Positions 1 through 7,175 of a DNA stretch of 8,865 bases are shown piece by piece. This DNA comes from Actinomycetes bacterium (GTDB lineage: Bacteria > Actinomycetota > Coriobacteriia > WRKU01 > WQUG01). Both the position numbers and the translations under genes were made by a program. The stretch covers positions 1 through 8,865 of the forward strand of contig JAIRWZ010000049.1 of NCBI GenBank assembly GCA_031268615.1, in the 5' to 3' direction. The notes beneath the pieces are model-generated. The model was not told the origin of the DNA. It was given only the letters and a program-made list of their open reading frames with translations, and made no database searches. How positions within the stretch are numbered: the stretch's first letter is position 1; each line of letters begins with the position of its first letter.

Positions 1-3000
1 GCCCGCATAGCCAGCATGTTCCAAAAGCCGCGCGCCACTGGCTTGTACTGGTTGATACCGCCGGAAATCGAGTACAGGAAAAAGTCCACCAAACCCGGTA
101 CCACGACCTCGCAGTCCTCGGCTTCCAGCAGCTTGACCAGTTCGTTATTGGCGGTGGGGTGAAACTTCACCAAAATCTCGCCCACAACCCCGACTCTGGG
201 CTTCGAGCGGTCATCGGTCAGCGGCAGCGTATCGAAAGCAGAGACGATACGGCGCACTAATCGGCGATACTGTGCCCAGGATAGCGTGGTGATGGTCTGG
301 ACGCACTCGCTCATAAGGGTTTCAAAGAGCGCGTCGGCAGACCCCGGACTGGTTTCGTAGGGGCGCGTGCGATACAGCCCCGCCATCAGCGCGTCGCCGA
401 TGACCAGCGCCTGAACCGCGCGCGTCAGCATGGGCAGCGATAGCTGAAAGCCGGGGTGGGTGTCGCCCAGCGGCACGAAGGACAGCGAGATGACCGGGAT
501 GTGGCCCAGATTCGCCTCGCGGAGGGCTTTGCGGATGAGCGCGATGTAGTTGGTGGCGCGGCAGCAGCCGCCGGTCTGCGTGATGATGACGGCCAGGCGG
601 TTGGTGTCATAGCGGCCGGAAAGTACCGCCTCCATGATTTGGCCGGTCACGAGGATGGAGGGGTAGCAGATGTCGTTGTTGACGAAGCGCAGGCCCGCGT
701 CAACCGCGCCCGCGTCAACCGAAGGCAGCAGGTTAATGTGGTAGCCGTGGGCGGCAAAGAGAGGCTCCAGAAGGCGGAAATGTATCGGCGCCATTTGGGG
801 AGCGAGGATGGTGTAGCCCGCGCGCTTCATGTCCGCGGTGAACTGGGTGCGCGGAAAGGCGGTGCTGGGGCTGGGTATGGGGCTGGGAGGAGCGGAGTGA
901 GTGCGTCCATCGTCGGGAGTGTTGCCATTTGTGGGGGCAGGGGGTGTCACGGTGGATTTCCGGTCCTGACCTTTTATCGCGGACAGCAGCGAGCGAAGGC
1001 GAACGCGAATCGCGCCCAGATTGCTGATTTCGTCGATTTTCAGACAGGTGTAGATTTTGCCCGCGCCTTCCAGTATTTCCTGCGTCTGGTCACAGGTCAG
1101 GGCGTCCAATCCACAGCCAAATGAGTTCAGCTGCACCAGGTCGAGGTCGTCGCGTTGCGTGACCAATTTGGCCGCGCGATACAGACGCGAATGATACATC
1201 CACTGGTCAACGACGCGCAGCGGACGTTCGACGTGGGCCAGATGAGCGACGCTGTCCTCGGTCAGCACGGCCAGACCCATTGAGGTCAGCAGCTCGGGGA
1301 TGGCATGGTTGATTTCAGGGTCAACGTGGTAGGGACGTCCGGCCAGTACGATACCGTGCGCGGGGGTAGGCCCGGTGGCGTGTTGCTGAAGCCATGCCAG
1401 CGCCGCGTCGCCTTGTGCGGACAGGTCTGCCTTGTAGCGTTCGTCTGCTTCCCAGGCAGCGTCAACCGCCGCGCGCACTTCAGGCTGCGTCAGCGGTCGG
1501 TCATCGGGTGCGGTAGCAGCCAGTTCGTGCAACAGGCGCCCGGACAACTGTTTGCGCTTGTGATAGGGAATGAACGGGTTCAGGAACTGTGTTCGGCTGC
1601 CATTCAGGTCATCAACGTTTAGACGCAAGGCCTCGGAATAGCTGATGACCACGGGGCAGTTGAACTGATTTTGAGCGCCGGGGTCCTCTTTGCGCTCGTA
1701 CACAATGCAGGGCATGAAAATGAAGTCTATGTCCTTGCGCAGCAGGTTTTCAATATGGCCATGCGCTAGTTTGGCCGGATAACAGACGGATTCTGAAGGC
1801 ATGGACTCTATGCCTTCCTCAAAGGTTGCTTTTGTGGACGGGTCGGACAGCACAACCCGGTAGCCCAGATAGGTAAAAAAGGTGTGCCAGAAAGGATAGT
1901 TTTCATACAGGTTCAACGCGCGGGGCAGACCGACCGTCCCACGCCAGGCCTTGTCTGCCGGCAGCGCGGGGTAGTCAAACAGCCGCTGCAGTTTCCAGGC
2001 GTACAGGTTGGGAATGTCAGCGCTGCGCGCTGTCTTTGACGCGCCTTTTTCGCAGCGGTTACCCGTGACGAAACGGCGGCGGCGTCCGGTGGCGGCGTCC
2101 GTGCCAAAATCGCTGATGGTGAGCGGGCAGGCATTGGAACAGCCGCGACAGCGAGTCTGCGAGCGACGCGGTTCCAGAGCCGCAACCCCGGCGCTGTCCA
2201 GGAGGGTCGAGCGGGGATGGACGTACTCGCTTCCGTCGTTGCTTCCTCCCCTAACGCTCGCGTCACGCGCCAACAGAGCCGCACCGTAGGCGCCCATCAG
2301 ACCGGCTTGCGCCGGGCGCATGACCTGGCGTCCCAGCAGCAGCTCAAACGCACGCAGCACCGCGTCGTTTAGGAAAGTGCCACCTTGGACGACGATGTGG
2401 CGTCCCAAGTCATCCAAATCCCGGATTTTTATCACCTTATACAGCGCGTTTTTGATAACAGAATACGACAGTCCGGCGGCGATGTCGCCGACCGTCGCGC
2501 CTTCTTTTTGCGCCTGTTTGACCCGCGAGTTCATGAAAACCGTGCAGCGATTGCCCAAGTCAACGGGCGCGGCCGCATACAGCGCGTGGGAGGCGAAGTC
2601 CTCTGACGACAGACCCAGCGACGAGGCAAAACTCGCGATGAACGACCCGCAGCCCGAAGAGCAGGCTTCGTTCAGCATCAGCTGGTCGATGACCCCAGCG
2701 GCCAGTTTGAAGGATTTCATATCCTGTCCGCCAATATCCAGCACAAAGTCCACGTCGGGGCAGAGCTGACGGGCAGCGCGCAGGTGCGCGATGGTTTCGA
2801 CCTCGCCCTCATCGGCGACCAGCGCACATTGCAACAGGCCTTCGCCATAGCCAGTGGTCGTCGTACGCGCCAACCAGACGCTGCCATCATCAGGCAGCGT
2901 TCGATACAATTCCCCCAGCCCTTCGCGCGCCGCGGCCAGCACATCGCCGCCGTTAAAACCATAGCGCGACCACAGCAGCTGGCCGCCCGCGCCAATCAGC

Positions 3001-4097
3001 GCCATTTTCAGCGTCGTTGACCCCGCGTCAATGCCCAGCCAGGCGGGACCGGTGTAGTCAGACAGCGACACCTCTCCAATGCGCAGGGCGGCATGGCGGT
3101 CACAAAACTGTCGATACTCATCCTCGTCGGCAAAAAGCGGCGGCAAACGAGTGATTTCACCGGCCTGTGTATCGCCCAAATCCAGCAATTTTTGTCGCAG
3201 GTCCTTGAGTGTGATGGCCGGTGGTTGCAACTGCATGGACGAATCCGGAATAGTTCCCGACGGCTGGTGTTGGGCGGCAAGCGATGACGGCGCCGATGAA
3301 CGCTGCCCGGAAGCCGTCTCTGCCGCCAGCAACGCGGCGCCATGCGCCACGAACAGATGGGCATCATCGGGCACGATAATCTCATCGTCGGTCAGTTTCA
3401 AGGTCTCGATAAAGCGCCGGCGCAGCTGCGGCAAATACTGCAGCGGACCGCCCAAAAAGGCCACCTTTCCGCGAATAGGCCGCCCACAGGCTAGTCCGGC
3501 GATAGTCTGCGTCACCACCGCCTGAAAAATCGACGCCGCGACATCCTCGCGCCGCGCCCCCTCATTCAACAAAGGCTGGATATCGGTTTTCGCAAACACC
3601 CCACAACGTGACGCAATCGGGTGCAAGGTTTGATACTCCTGCGCGAGTGCGTCCAGACCTGCCGGGTCAGTATCCATCAGAACAGCCATCTGGTCGATGA
3701 AAGCCCCCGTCCCACCGGCACAGCTGCCATTCATGCGCTGCTCAATGCCACGGTCAAAGTAGATGATTTTTGCGTCCTCGCCGCCCAGTTCGATAGCGAC
3801 GTCAGTGGCGGGAATGAGCGCCGTCACCGCTGCTTTTGACGCAATGACCTCCTGTTCAAAGGGAACGTCCAGCCATTTTGACAGCAACAGACCGCCGCTG
3901 CCGGTGATGACGGTCCGGGCGGGCCGCTCGCCTACCGCCTCGTCCGCCCGGCGCAAAAGTTCTGCCACGGTAGCGCGCACGTCACTGTGATGGCGGGTGT
4001 ATTCAGCGTGTATAACCCGCTGCCCATCACCGTCCAGCGCAAGCGCTTTCACCGTCGTTGAACCGACGTCTATTCCTACGTAAATTTCGGGTTGCAT
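1..4097 (-). CDS. Acyl-CoA dehydratase activase / DUF2229 / dehydratase-like fusion protein, 3' end outside window
   Basis: A single open frame of 1365 codons runs from ATG 4097 off the left edge. I checked the frame at over a dozen motifs and found no break. Two BadF/BadG/BcrA/BcrD-type ATPase modules lie in tandem. The first has GIDVGSTTVK (8-17), ELGGEDAK (103-110) and cluster cysteines C126 (SCAGGTG) and C165 (RCGVFAKTD). The second has GIDAGSTTLK (355-364), DIGGQDMK (454-461), C479, C483 and C518 (NRCTVF). A cysteine-rich link follows (C650, C653, C657, C682), then a DUF2229 region from about 720 (C772, C797, later C995 and C1002), then a 2-hydroxyacyl-CoA dehydratase-like domain (C1144, C1178, C1179). 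Family knowledge: HgdC-type activases use ATP hydrolysis to drive an electron from a dimer-bridging [4Fe-4S] cluster into a dehydratase or reductase. The fused form is common in strict anaerobes, and its substrate is unknown. Relatives are usually a little longer, so only a short C-terminal piece should be missing. The start is fixed by the ATPase motif seven residues in. Confidence 0.93.
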   Translation of the reverse strand, partial: MQPEIYVGIDVGSTTVKALALDGDGQRVIHAEYTRHHSDVRATVAELLRRADEAVGERPARTVITGSGGLLLSKWLDVPFEQEVIASKAAVTALIPATDVAIELGGEDAKIIYFDRGIEQRMNGSCAGGTGAFIDQMAVLMDTDPAGLDALAQEYQTLHPIASRCGVFAKTDIQPLLNEGARREDVAASIFQAVVTQTIAGLACGRPIRGKVAFLGGPLQYLPQLRRRFIETLKLTDDEIIVPDDAHLFVAHGAALLAAETASGQRSSAPSSLAAQHQPSGTIPDSSMQLQPPAITLKDLRQKLLDLGDTQAGEITRLPPLFADEDEYRQFCDRHAALRIGEVSLSDYTGPAWLGIDAGSTTLKMALIGAGGQLLWSRYGFNGGDVLAAAREGLGELYRTLPDDGSVWLARTTTTGYGEGLLQCALVADEGEVETIAHLRAARQLCPDVDFVLDIGGQDMKSFKLAAGVIDQLMLNEACSSGCGSFIASFASSLGLSSEDFASHALYAAAPVDLGNRCTVFMNSRVKQAQKEGATVGDIAAGLSYSVIKNALYKVIKIRDLDDLGRHIVVQGGTFLNDAVLRAFELLLGRQVMRPAQAGLMGAYGAALLARDASVRGGSNDGSEYVHPRSTLLDSAGVAALEPRRSQTRCRGCSNACPLTISDFGTDAATGRRRRFVTGNRCEKGASKTARSADIPNLYAWKLQRLFDYPALPADKAWRGTVGLPRALNLYENYPFWHTFFTYLGYRVVLSDPSTKATFEEGIESMPSESVCYPAKLAHGHIENLLRKDIDFIFMPCIVYERKEDPGAQNQFNCPVVISYSEALRLNVDDLNGSRTQFLNPFIPYHKRKQLSGRLLHELAATAPDDRPLTQPEVRAAVDAAWEADERYKADLSAQGDAALAWLQQHATGPTPAHGIVLAGRPYHVDPEINHAIPELLTSMGLAVLTEDSVAHLAHVERPLRVVDQWMYHSRLYRAAKLVTQRDDLDLVQLNSFGCGLDALTCDQTQEILEGAGKIYTCLKIDEISNLGAIRVRLRSLLSAIKGQDRKSTVTPPAPTNGNTPDDGRTHSAPPSPIPSPSTAFPRTQFTADMKRAGYTILAPQMAPIHFRLLEPLFAAHGYHINLLPSVDAGAVDAGLRFVNNDICYPSILVTGQIMEAVLSGRYDTNRLAVIITQTGGCCRATNYIALIRKALREANLGHIPVISLSFVPLGDTHPGFQLSLPMLTRAVQALVIGDALMAGLYRTRPYETSPGSADALFETLMSECVQTITTLSWAQYRRLVRRIVSAFDTLPLTDDRSKPRVGVVGEILVKFHPTANNELVKLLEAEDCEVVVPGLVDFFLYSISGGINQYKPVARGFWNMLAMR
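298..310 (-). repeat. Recurrent 13-bp word, copy 1
   Basis: GCGAGTGCGTCCA on the minus strand, extended on its 3' side to a 17-base exact match (294-310) with the copy at 3643-3659. It lies inside conserved-looking activase coding sequence, read as SECVQ. Confidence 0.6.
897..909 (+). repeat. Recurrent 13-bp word, copy 2
   Basis: GTGAGTGCGTCCA on the plus strand. It is antisense to the activase and encodes DDGRTHS (1062-1068) in the Pro/Thr-rich linker between the DUF2229 and dehydratase-like regions. Similarity to copy 5 extends over about 21 bases. Confidence 0.65.
2218..2230 (-). repeat. Recurrent 13-bp word, copy 3
   Basis: GCGAGTACGTCCA on the minus strand. It is in the opposite orientation to copies 2 and 5, so it encodes a different peptide (SEYVHP, near residues 623-628) in the variable linker after the second ATPase module. 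Confidence 0.65.
3643..3655 (+). repeat. Recurrent 13-bp word, copy 4
   Basis: GCGAGTGCGTCCA on the plus strand, within the first ATPase module (antisense reading LDALAQ) and continuing GACC to match copy 1 over 17 bases. This is normal domain sequence, not a linker. Confidence 0.6.
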
Positions 4098-4112
4098 ACT
4101 GCTAGTGTAGCA
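4098..4112 (-). promoter_or_regulatory. Extended -10 promoter giving a probably leaderless activase mRNA
   Basis: On the minus strand TGCTACACT (4112-4104) is an extended -10 element: TGn followed by a TANNNT hexamer. Only six bases (AGCAGT) separate it from the ATG at 4097, so the usual start about seven bases downstream falls on the initiator codon itself. No Shine-Dalgarno-like purine run precedes this ATG, unlike the other genes here. A -35 match is poor (TTGGGT with a 19-base spacer). Leaderless mRNAs with this spacing are well known in Actinobacteria; its use here is inference. Confidence 0.6.
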
Positions 4113-4168
4113 CGGCAAAAACGCAATGACCCAAAACGCAGCACAGATGGTAAAGAGGGCGTACTATC

Positions 4169-4191
4169 ATTCTCAGGCTTGCCCTGAGAAT
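4169..4191 (-). other. Nine-bp hairpin between rsmI and the activase gene
   Basis: ATTCTCAGG and CCTGAGAAT form a perfect 9-bp stem around a 5-base loop. No T-run follows on either strand, so it is not a canonical intrinsic terminator. If the activase mRNA is leaderless this hairpin lies upstream of its start, placing it in the rsmI 3' UTR or making it a protein-binding dyad. Confidence 0.45.
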
Positions 4192-4226
4192 CCAGACTCC
4201 CATCAAAATCGGGACAACTTTCCGCC

Positions 4227-4242
4227 TCCGTCAGCGGACGGA
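4227..4242 (-). other. Six-bp hairpin with competing pairings in the same spacer
   Basis: TCCGTC-agcg-GACGGA can fold as a 6-bp stem with a tetraloop. Neighbouring TCCGC (4221-4225) can pair instead with GCGGA (4234-4238), and CGGAC (4235-4239 area) with GTCCG further right, so the folds are mutually exclusive. The function is unknown. Confidence 0.3.
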
Positions 4243-4272
4243 TTGCTGTCCGTGCGGTTGCTGCCACAGAGC

Positions 4273-4307
4273 GGACACCAGCCGACATAACACGCCGAAA
4301 GGTGTCC
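4273..4307 (-). terminator. Inverted repeat immediately after the rsmI stop codon
   Basis: GGACACC (4273-4279) and GGTGTCC (4301-4307) are a perfect 7-bp pair. On the minus strand the first arm begins on the base after the rsmI TAG. The 21-base loop is long and no U-tract follows, so it would be a weak or factor-assisted terminator, or a 3'-end stabilising stem. The position is suggestive; termination is inferred. Confidence 0.3.
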
Positions 4308-4991
4308 CTACGGACGCACGGGCGGTTCGACCAGGAGGACAAACTCTCCTTTCACCGTTTCACGCGCGGCCAGCTCTGCGGCCAATTCCGGCAAAGGCAG
4401 CCGACGAATCTCCTCAAACTTTTTGGTCAGCTCTCTGGCAAACGCACCCCGCCGCTCCGGAAAGACGCGAGCCAGATGTTCCAGAACTTTCACCACGCGA
4501 TACGGAGACTCGTAAAAAATCAGCGTGGCATTCAGCTCTGCCAGACTTTCCAAAACCCGCTGTCGCTTTCCCTCTTTGCGCGGCAGAAATCCGCCAAAGT
4601 AGTAGGCATAGGTTGGCAGGCCACTGGCTGCCAACGCCGTTACCGCCGCACTGGGTCCGGGAATGCAGCTGACCTCAAAGCCCGCGTCACGCGCAGCGGC
4701 AACCAGCGGCGCACCGGGATCGCTCACCCCGGGCACGCCGGCGTCAGAAACCAGCGCAAGGTCGTCTCCGGCAGCCAGCCGACTCAGCACTTCCGGGATT
4801 TTGCGCGTCGTCGTCGCAGCATCAAAGCGCTCCAGCCGCGTGTGGATGTCAAAGGCCGACCACAGTCGCCGGGTCACCCGCGTATCCTCCGCATAGACCA
4901 CCGCCACCGACGACAAAACCTCAATCGCCCGCGGCGACAAATCACCCAGATTCCCAATAGGAGTTGCCACTAAATAAAGTATGTTAGTCAA
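4308..4991 (-). CDS. rsmI: 16S rRNA (cytidine1402-2'-O)-methyltransferase RsmI
   Basis: This SAM-dependent tetrapyrrole-methylase-fold enzyme 2'-O-methylates C1402 in the decoding site of 16S rRNA. Signature blocks appear in family order: LYLVATPIGNLGD (5-17), AEDTR (34-38), LALVSDAGVPGVSDPG (78-93), IPGPSAAVTALAASGLP (110-126), GFLPRKEGKR, LIFYESPYRV, ARELTKKFEEI and KGEFVLLVE at the C-terminus. The protein has 227 residues, shorter than the roughly 285 of E. coli RsmI, because it ends after the catalytic core. The HEHN-like motif often seen after the EDTR block is replaced by ERFDAAT. The frame stays open to an ATG at 5126, but the family N-terminus begins at LYLVATP, so I place the start at TTG 4991. 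It overlaps the upstream stop by 8 bases, which suggests translational coupling. An AGGAG lies only one base before this TTG, so ATA 4982 (10-base spacing) remains an alternative. The function is near certain; the start is not. Confidence 0.93.
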   Translation of the reverse strand: MTNILYLVATPIGNLGDLSPRAIEVLSSVAVVYAEDTRVTRRLWSAFDIHTRLERFDAATTTRKIPEVLSRLAAGDDLALVSDAGVPGVSDPGAPLVAAARDAGFEVSCIPGPSAAVTALAASGLPTYAYYFGGFLPRKEGKRQRVLESLAELNATLIFYESPYRVVKVLEHLARVFPERRGAFARELTKKFEEIRRLPLPELAAELAARETVKGEFVLLVEPPVRP

Positions 4992-6228
4992 TCTCCTGAA
5001 TCGTATAGGACAGAGAACCCAAACCCAGAGCCTGCGCATAGCGCATGGCATGAGCCGCATCCACGCCGTGTATTGCATGGAATTTATCAACCCCGGCCAC
5101 AAGTCCCTCCCCGCGCGAGCCGGCATTACCCAGCGCTGCGGTCACGTAGTCAATGCTGGCCTGGTCAATGGCCACAATATCGCGACCAACCAAGACGCCG
5201 ATATCGGGCACAACCGCCGCGTCCGAAAAAACCCAACAGTCGCAATCCGGACTGATGTTGGTCATAAAGTTCAGGTAAGCCACCTTATCATCCTTGCCTC
5301 GCAAAACCCCGGCAGCATGCTCAACAATGCGCTCCAAAAAACTCTCGGTCGGCTCTCCCCAGTTAATCTTGATGGCGTCCCAAGCGCACGCCGCCGCACA
5401 CTCGCCACAGCCAATGCACTCCGCCTGCCGGATAAAGGCGTGGCGCCGCGCGCCAGCGCCAGTCCCACGCCCCTCGCGCATGTCGATACAATGCTCAGGG
5501 CACCAATCCCGGCAACGTCCGCAGGCTGTGCACTTCTCAAACGTCACCTTCGGTTTAATGCCGCTGTGCATACGTTGTTTCGCGCTGCGCGAGCCCAGCC
5601 CCATGCCCACATTCTTCAACGCCGCCCCGAAACCAGCCTCGCCATGCCCTTTGACGTGCGAAATCACGACCAGCGCGTCGGCATCGGCCACCGCCGACGA
5701 CACACGCACGCTGTCAAAATGCCGCCCGCCAACAATCGGCGCCTCCACCGAGTCGCGACTGACCAGCCCGTCGGCAATAATAATCGGCGCGCCAGTCGTC
5801 GCATAGCCAAAGCCATTGGCCAGCGCGCAGTTCAGGTGGTCAATAGCGTTGGTGCGCTGCCCAGAATACAGGGTGTTCGCGTCGGTCAAAAAAGGTTTGC
5901 CACCCAGCTCTTTGATACGACGCACGACCGCGCGCGCATAAATGGGACTGACGAAAGCAGTATTGCCTTCCTCGCCAAAGTGTACCTTAACGGCCACTTT
6001 ATCGCCTTCAGAAATCATATCTTCCAGCCCGCAACGGTTCAGCGCCCTCACGATACGCTCCAGCATTGACCGCTTTTTTTCGGTCCGCACCGGCAGGAAA
6101 CATAAGGGCGCAGAGGAGTGAGTACGTCCATCCTCCCCGACCCCAAATTCCAGTTGAGCTTGTTGCGGTCCGAACGCTGGTGCCGGGGCAGACGAATTAA
6201 CAGATTCCTCTTGCGGTACGCCGGTCAT
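4984..6228 (-). CDS. DUF362 domain protein with two [4Fe-4S] ferredoxin motifs
   Basis: The 414-residue protein carries a DUF362 core followed by a dicluster ferredoxin insert. Core motifs are VAVKVHFGEEGN (78-89), ELGGKPFLTDANTLY (107-121), GAPIIIADGL (146-155), SHVKGHGEAGFG (190-201) and LKNVGMGLGSR (204-214). Two cysteine sets follow: C233, C236, C239, C243 and C271, C274, C277, C281, the classic CxxCxxCxxxC pairs. The family occurs widely in anaerobes. Its reaction is not established, and electron transfer or cluster delivery is inferred from the cysteines. The start at ATG 6228 follows the preceding stop by 12 bases with a weak AAGGGTCAGG ribosome site. The first 37 residues are Pro/Ala/Gln-rich, do not resemble the family and include EDGRTHSS, encoded by a recurrent DNA word; family-like sequence begins near PLCFLPVR (41-48). 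It shares an operon with the membrane protein gene and rsmI. A role beside the activase fusion in low-potential iron-sulfur chemistry is only a contextual guess. Confidence 0.9.
   Translation of the reverse strand: MTGVPQEESVNSSAPAPAFGPQQAQLEFGVGEDGRTHSSAPLCFLPVRTEKKRSMLERIVRALNRCGLEDMISEGDKVAVKVHFGEEGNTAFVSPIYARAVVRRIKELGGKPFLTDANTLYSGQRTNAIDHLNCALANGFGYATTGAPIIIADGLVSRDSVEAPIVGGRHFDSVRVSSAVADADALVVISHVKGHGEAGFGAALKNVGMGLGSRSAKQRMHSGIKPKVTFEKCTACGRCRDWCPEHCIDMREGRGTGAGARRHAFIRQAECIGCGECAAACAWDAIKINWGEPTESFLERIVEHAAGVLRGKDDKVAYLNFMTNISPDCDCWVFSDAAVVPDIGVLVGRDIVAIDQASIDYVTAALGNAGSRGEGLVAGVDKFHAIHGVDAAHAMRYAQALGLGSLSYTIQEID
6118..6130 (+). repeat. Recurrent 13-bp word, copy 5
   Basis: GTGAGTACGTCCA on the plus strand. 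It is antisense to the DUF362 gene and encodes EDGRTHSS (32-39) in the atypical N-terminal extension. GAGGA and TCCTC flank it as a short inverted repeat. Confidence 0.65.
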
Positions 6229-6240
6229 ATCCTGACCCTT

Positions 6241-7065
6241 CTAGCGACTCTGGCTTTTACGGTTGAAGAGTACGAAGACCAGAGCGGCGATGAGCGCAAC
6301 GATAATCACGATGAGGACGGTCGTTACGGTACCGCTGTTTTCGCCCGTGGTCTGTCCGTTTGCCGTCGTTGCGTTGGCGGTATAGGTGATTTCCGTCGAA
6401 ACAGGCTGTCCGCCAGTCGCAGCTCCCATCTCTTTCAGATAGATGTTACCGCCGCTACCTCCCGGCCCTTGCAGCGTGAAGTCCGGATTATTGACCACCG
6501 CCCCGGCAGGAACTTCGGCCGCCAAATCCAAGTGTTCGAGGTCATAGAGCGGCGTATAGGTCAGCGTGGCCGCCCAGTCGTCGCCAGTGACATTTTGGAA
6601 GGGGTCATCAGGCAGGTTATATTCGACCTGCAGTGTGTGAAACTGCGTCATCGTGGCGGAATAGATGTCGCTGTTACCTTCGGTGCGCTTCTGAAGGGCC
6701 AGCGAAATGTCACCGGCCTGACCATTTTCATTGCCAGCAACTTCACCCACCCAAAACACGTCGGAGCCGGTCGGCACAGCCACTTCCACTTTCGCGGGCA
6801 GGGCTGCCGTTTCGGGTAACATACCTCCGACGATAACTACTTTCTGTCCATTATTAGAGATGACGTTACACACCATTTGGGGGAAAAGCGTCGTGCCATC
6901 AGCAGCGATGACTGGCGCGGCAGAGTCAGCGTTTGTTGCGCCTGCAGTGGGCGCCGACGCGGTAGCATCCGCCGGTAAAATCGGCTCAACCGCAACCATG
7001 GCTACGGTGGGTAACACCACCGTCCACAGCAGCGCCAGACCCAACAGTATCGCAATTCGTTTCAT
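6241..7065 (-). CDS. Uncharacterised secreted protein with C-terminal membrane anchor
   Basis: I do not recognise the family. The 274-residue protein begins with a signal peptide (MKRIAILLGLALLWTVVL, then TVAMVAVEP). A low-complexity Ala/Thr/Ser linker follows (about 33-58), then an extracytoplasmic region (60-240) rich in beta-prone stretches such as KVEVAVPTGSDVFWVGEV and DWAATLTYTPLYDLEHLDL. Next come a Thr/Gly/Asn-rich stalk, one hydrophobic helix (about 247-267, TTVLIVIIVALIAALVFVLF) and a basic tail NRKSQSR. This predicts an outside-facing domain with the C-terminus in the cytoplasm. It has no sortase motif and no cysteine pair. ATG 7065 is preceded by GGGAAGG with 9-base spacing. The stop is 12 bases before the DUF362 start, so it is probably the first gene of an operon with DUF362 and rsmI. 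The ectodomain might be a sensor, adhesin or cell-wall partner; nothing in the sequence decides this. Confidence 0.8.
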   Translation of the reverse strand: MKRIAILLGLALLWTVVLPTVAMVAVEPILPADATASAPTAGATNADSAAPVIAADGTTLFPQMVCNVISNNGQKVVIVGGMLPETAALPAKVEVAVPTGSDVFWVGEVAGNENGQAGDISLALQKRTEGNSDIYSATMTQFHTLQVEYNLPDDPFQNVTGDDWAATLTYTPLYDLEHLDLAAEVPAGAVVNNPDFTLQGPGGSGGNIYLKEMGAATGGQPVSTEITYTANATTANGQTTGENSGTVTTVLIVIIVALIAALVFVLFNRKSQSR

Positions 7066-7138
7066 CCTTACAAACCTTCCCTTCCTGTATGTCTTTCTTC
7101 TGAGCTGGTACTACCGACCGTTGTTTCTTATTGCCCGC

Positions 7139-7166
7139 GGCAACCCACGAGATTTTTTTGGTTGCC
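7139..7166 (-). terminator. Inverted repeat downstream of the L,D-transpeptidase gene
   Basis: GGCAACC (7139-7145) and GGTTGCC (7160-7166) form a 7-bp stem nine bases past the L,D-transpeptidase stop. The 14-base loop holds a run of seven A on the minus strand, but no U-tract follows the stem. It is an atypical terminator candidate that would separate the transpeptidase from the next operon. Confidence 0.35.
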
Positions 7167-7175
7167 TGAGATTAG

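Noticed and set aside
456..3525. Assorted open frames on both strands within 456-3525
   Set aside because: All lie inside the single intact activase frame, which was checked at many conserved motifs, and none resembles a protein family.
4302..6069. Long plus-strand open frames (4302-4973 and 4981-6069) opposite rsmI and DUF362
   Set aside because: They are antisense to two confidently identified genes, lack recognisable domains and have Arg/His/Pro-rich translations typical of the complement of GC-rich codons.
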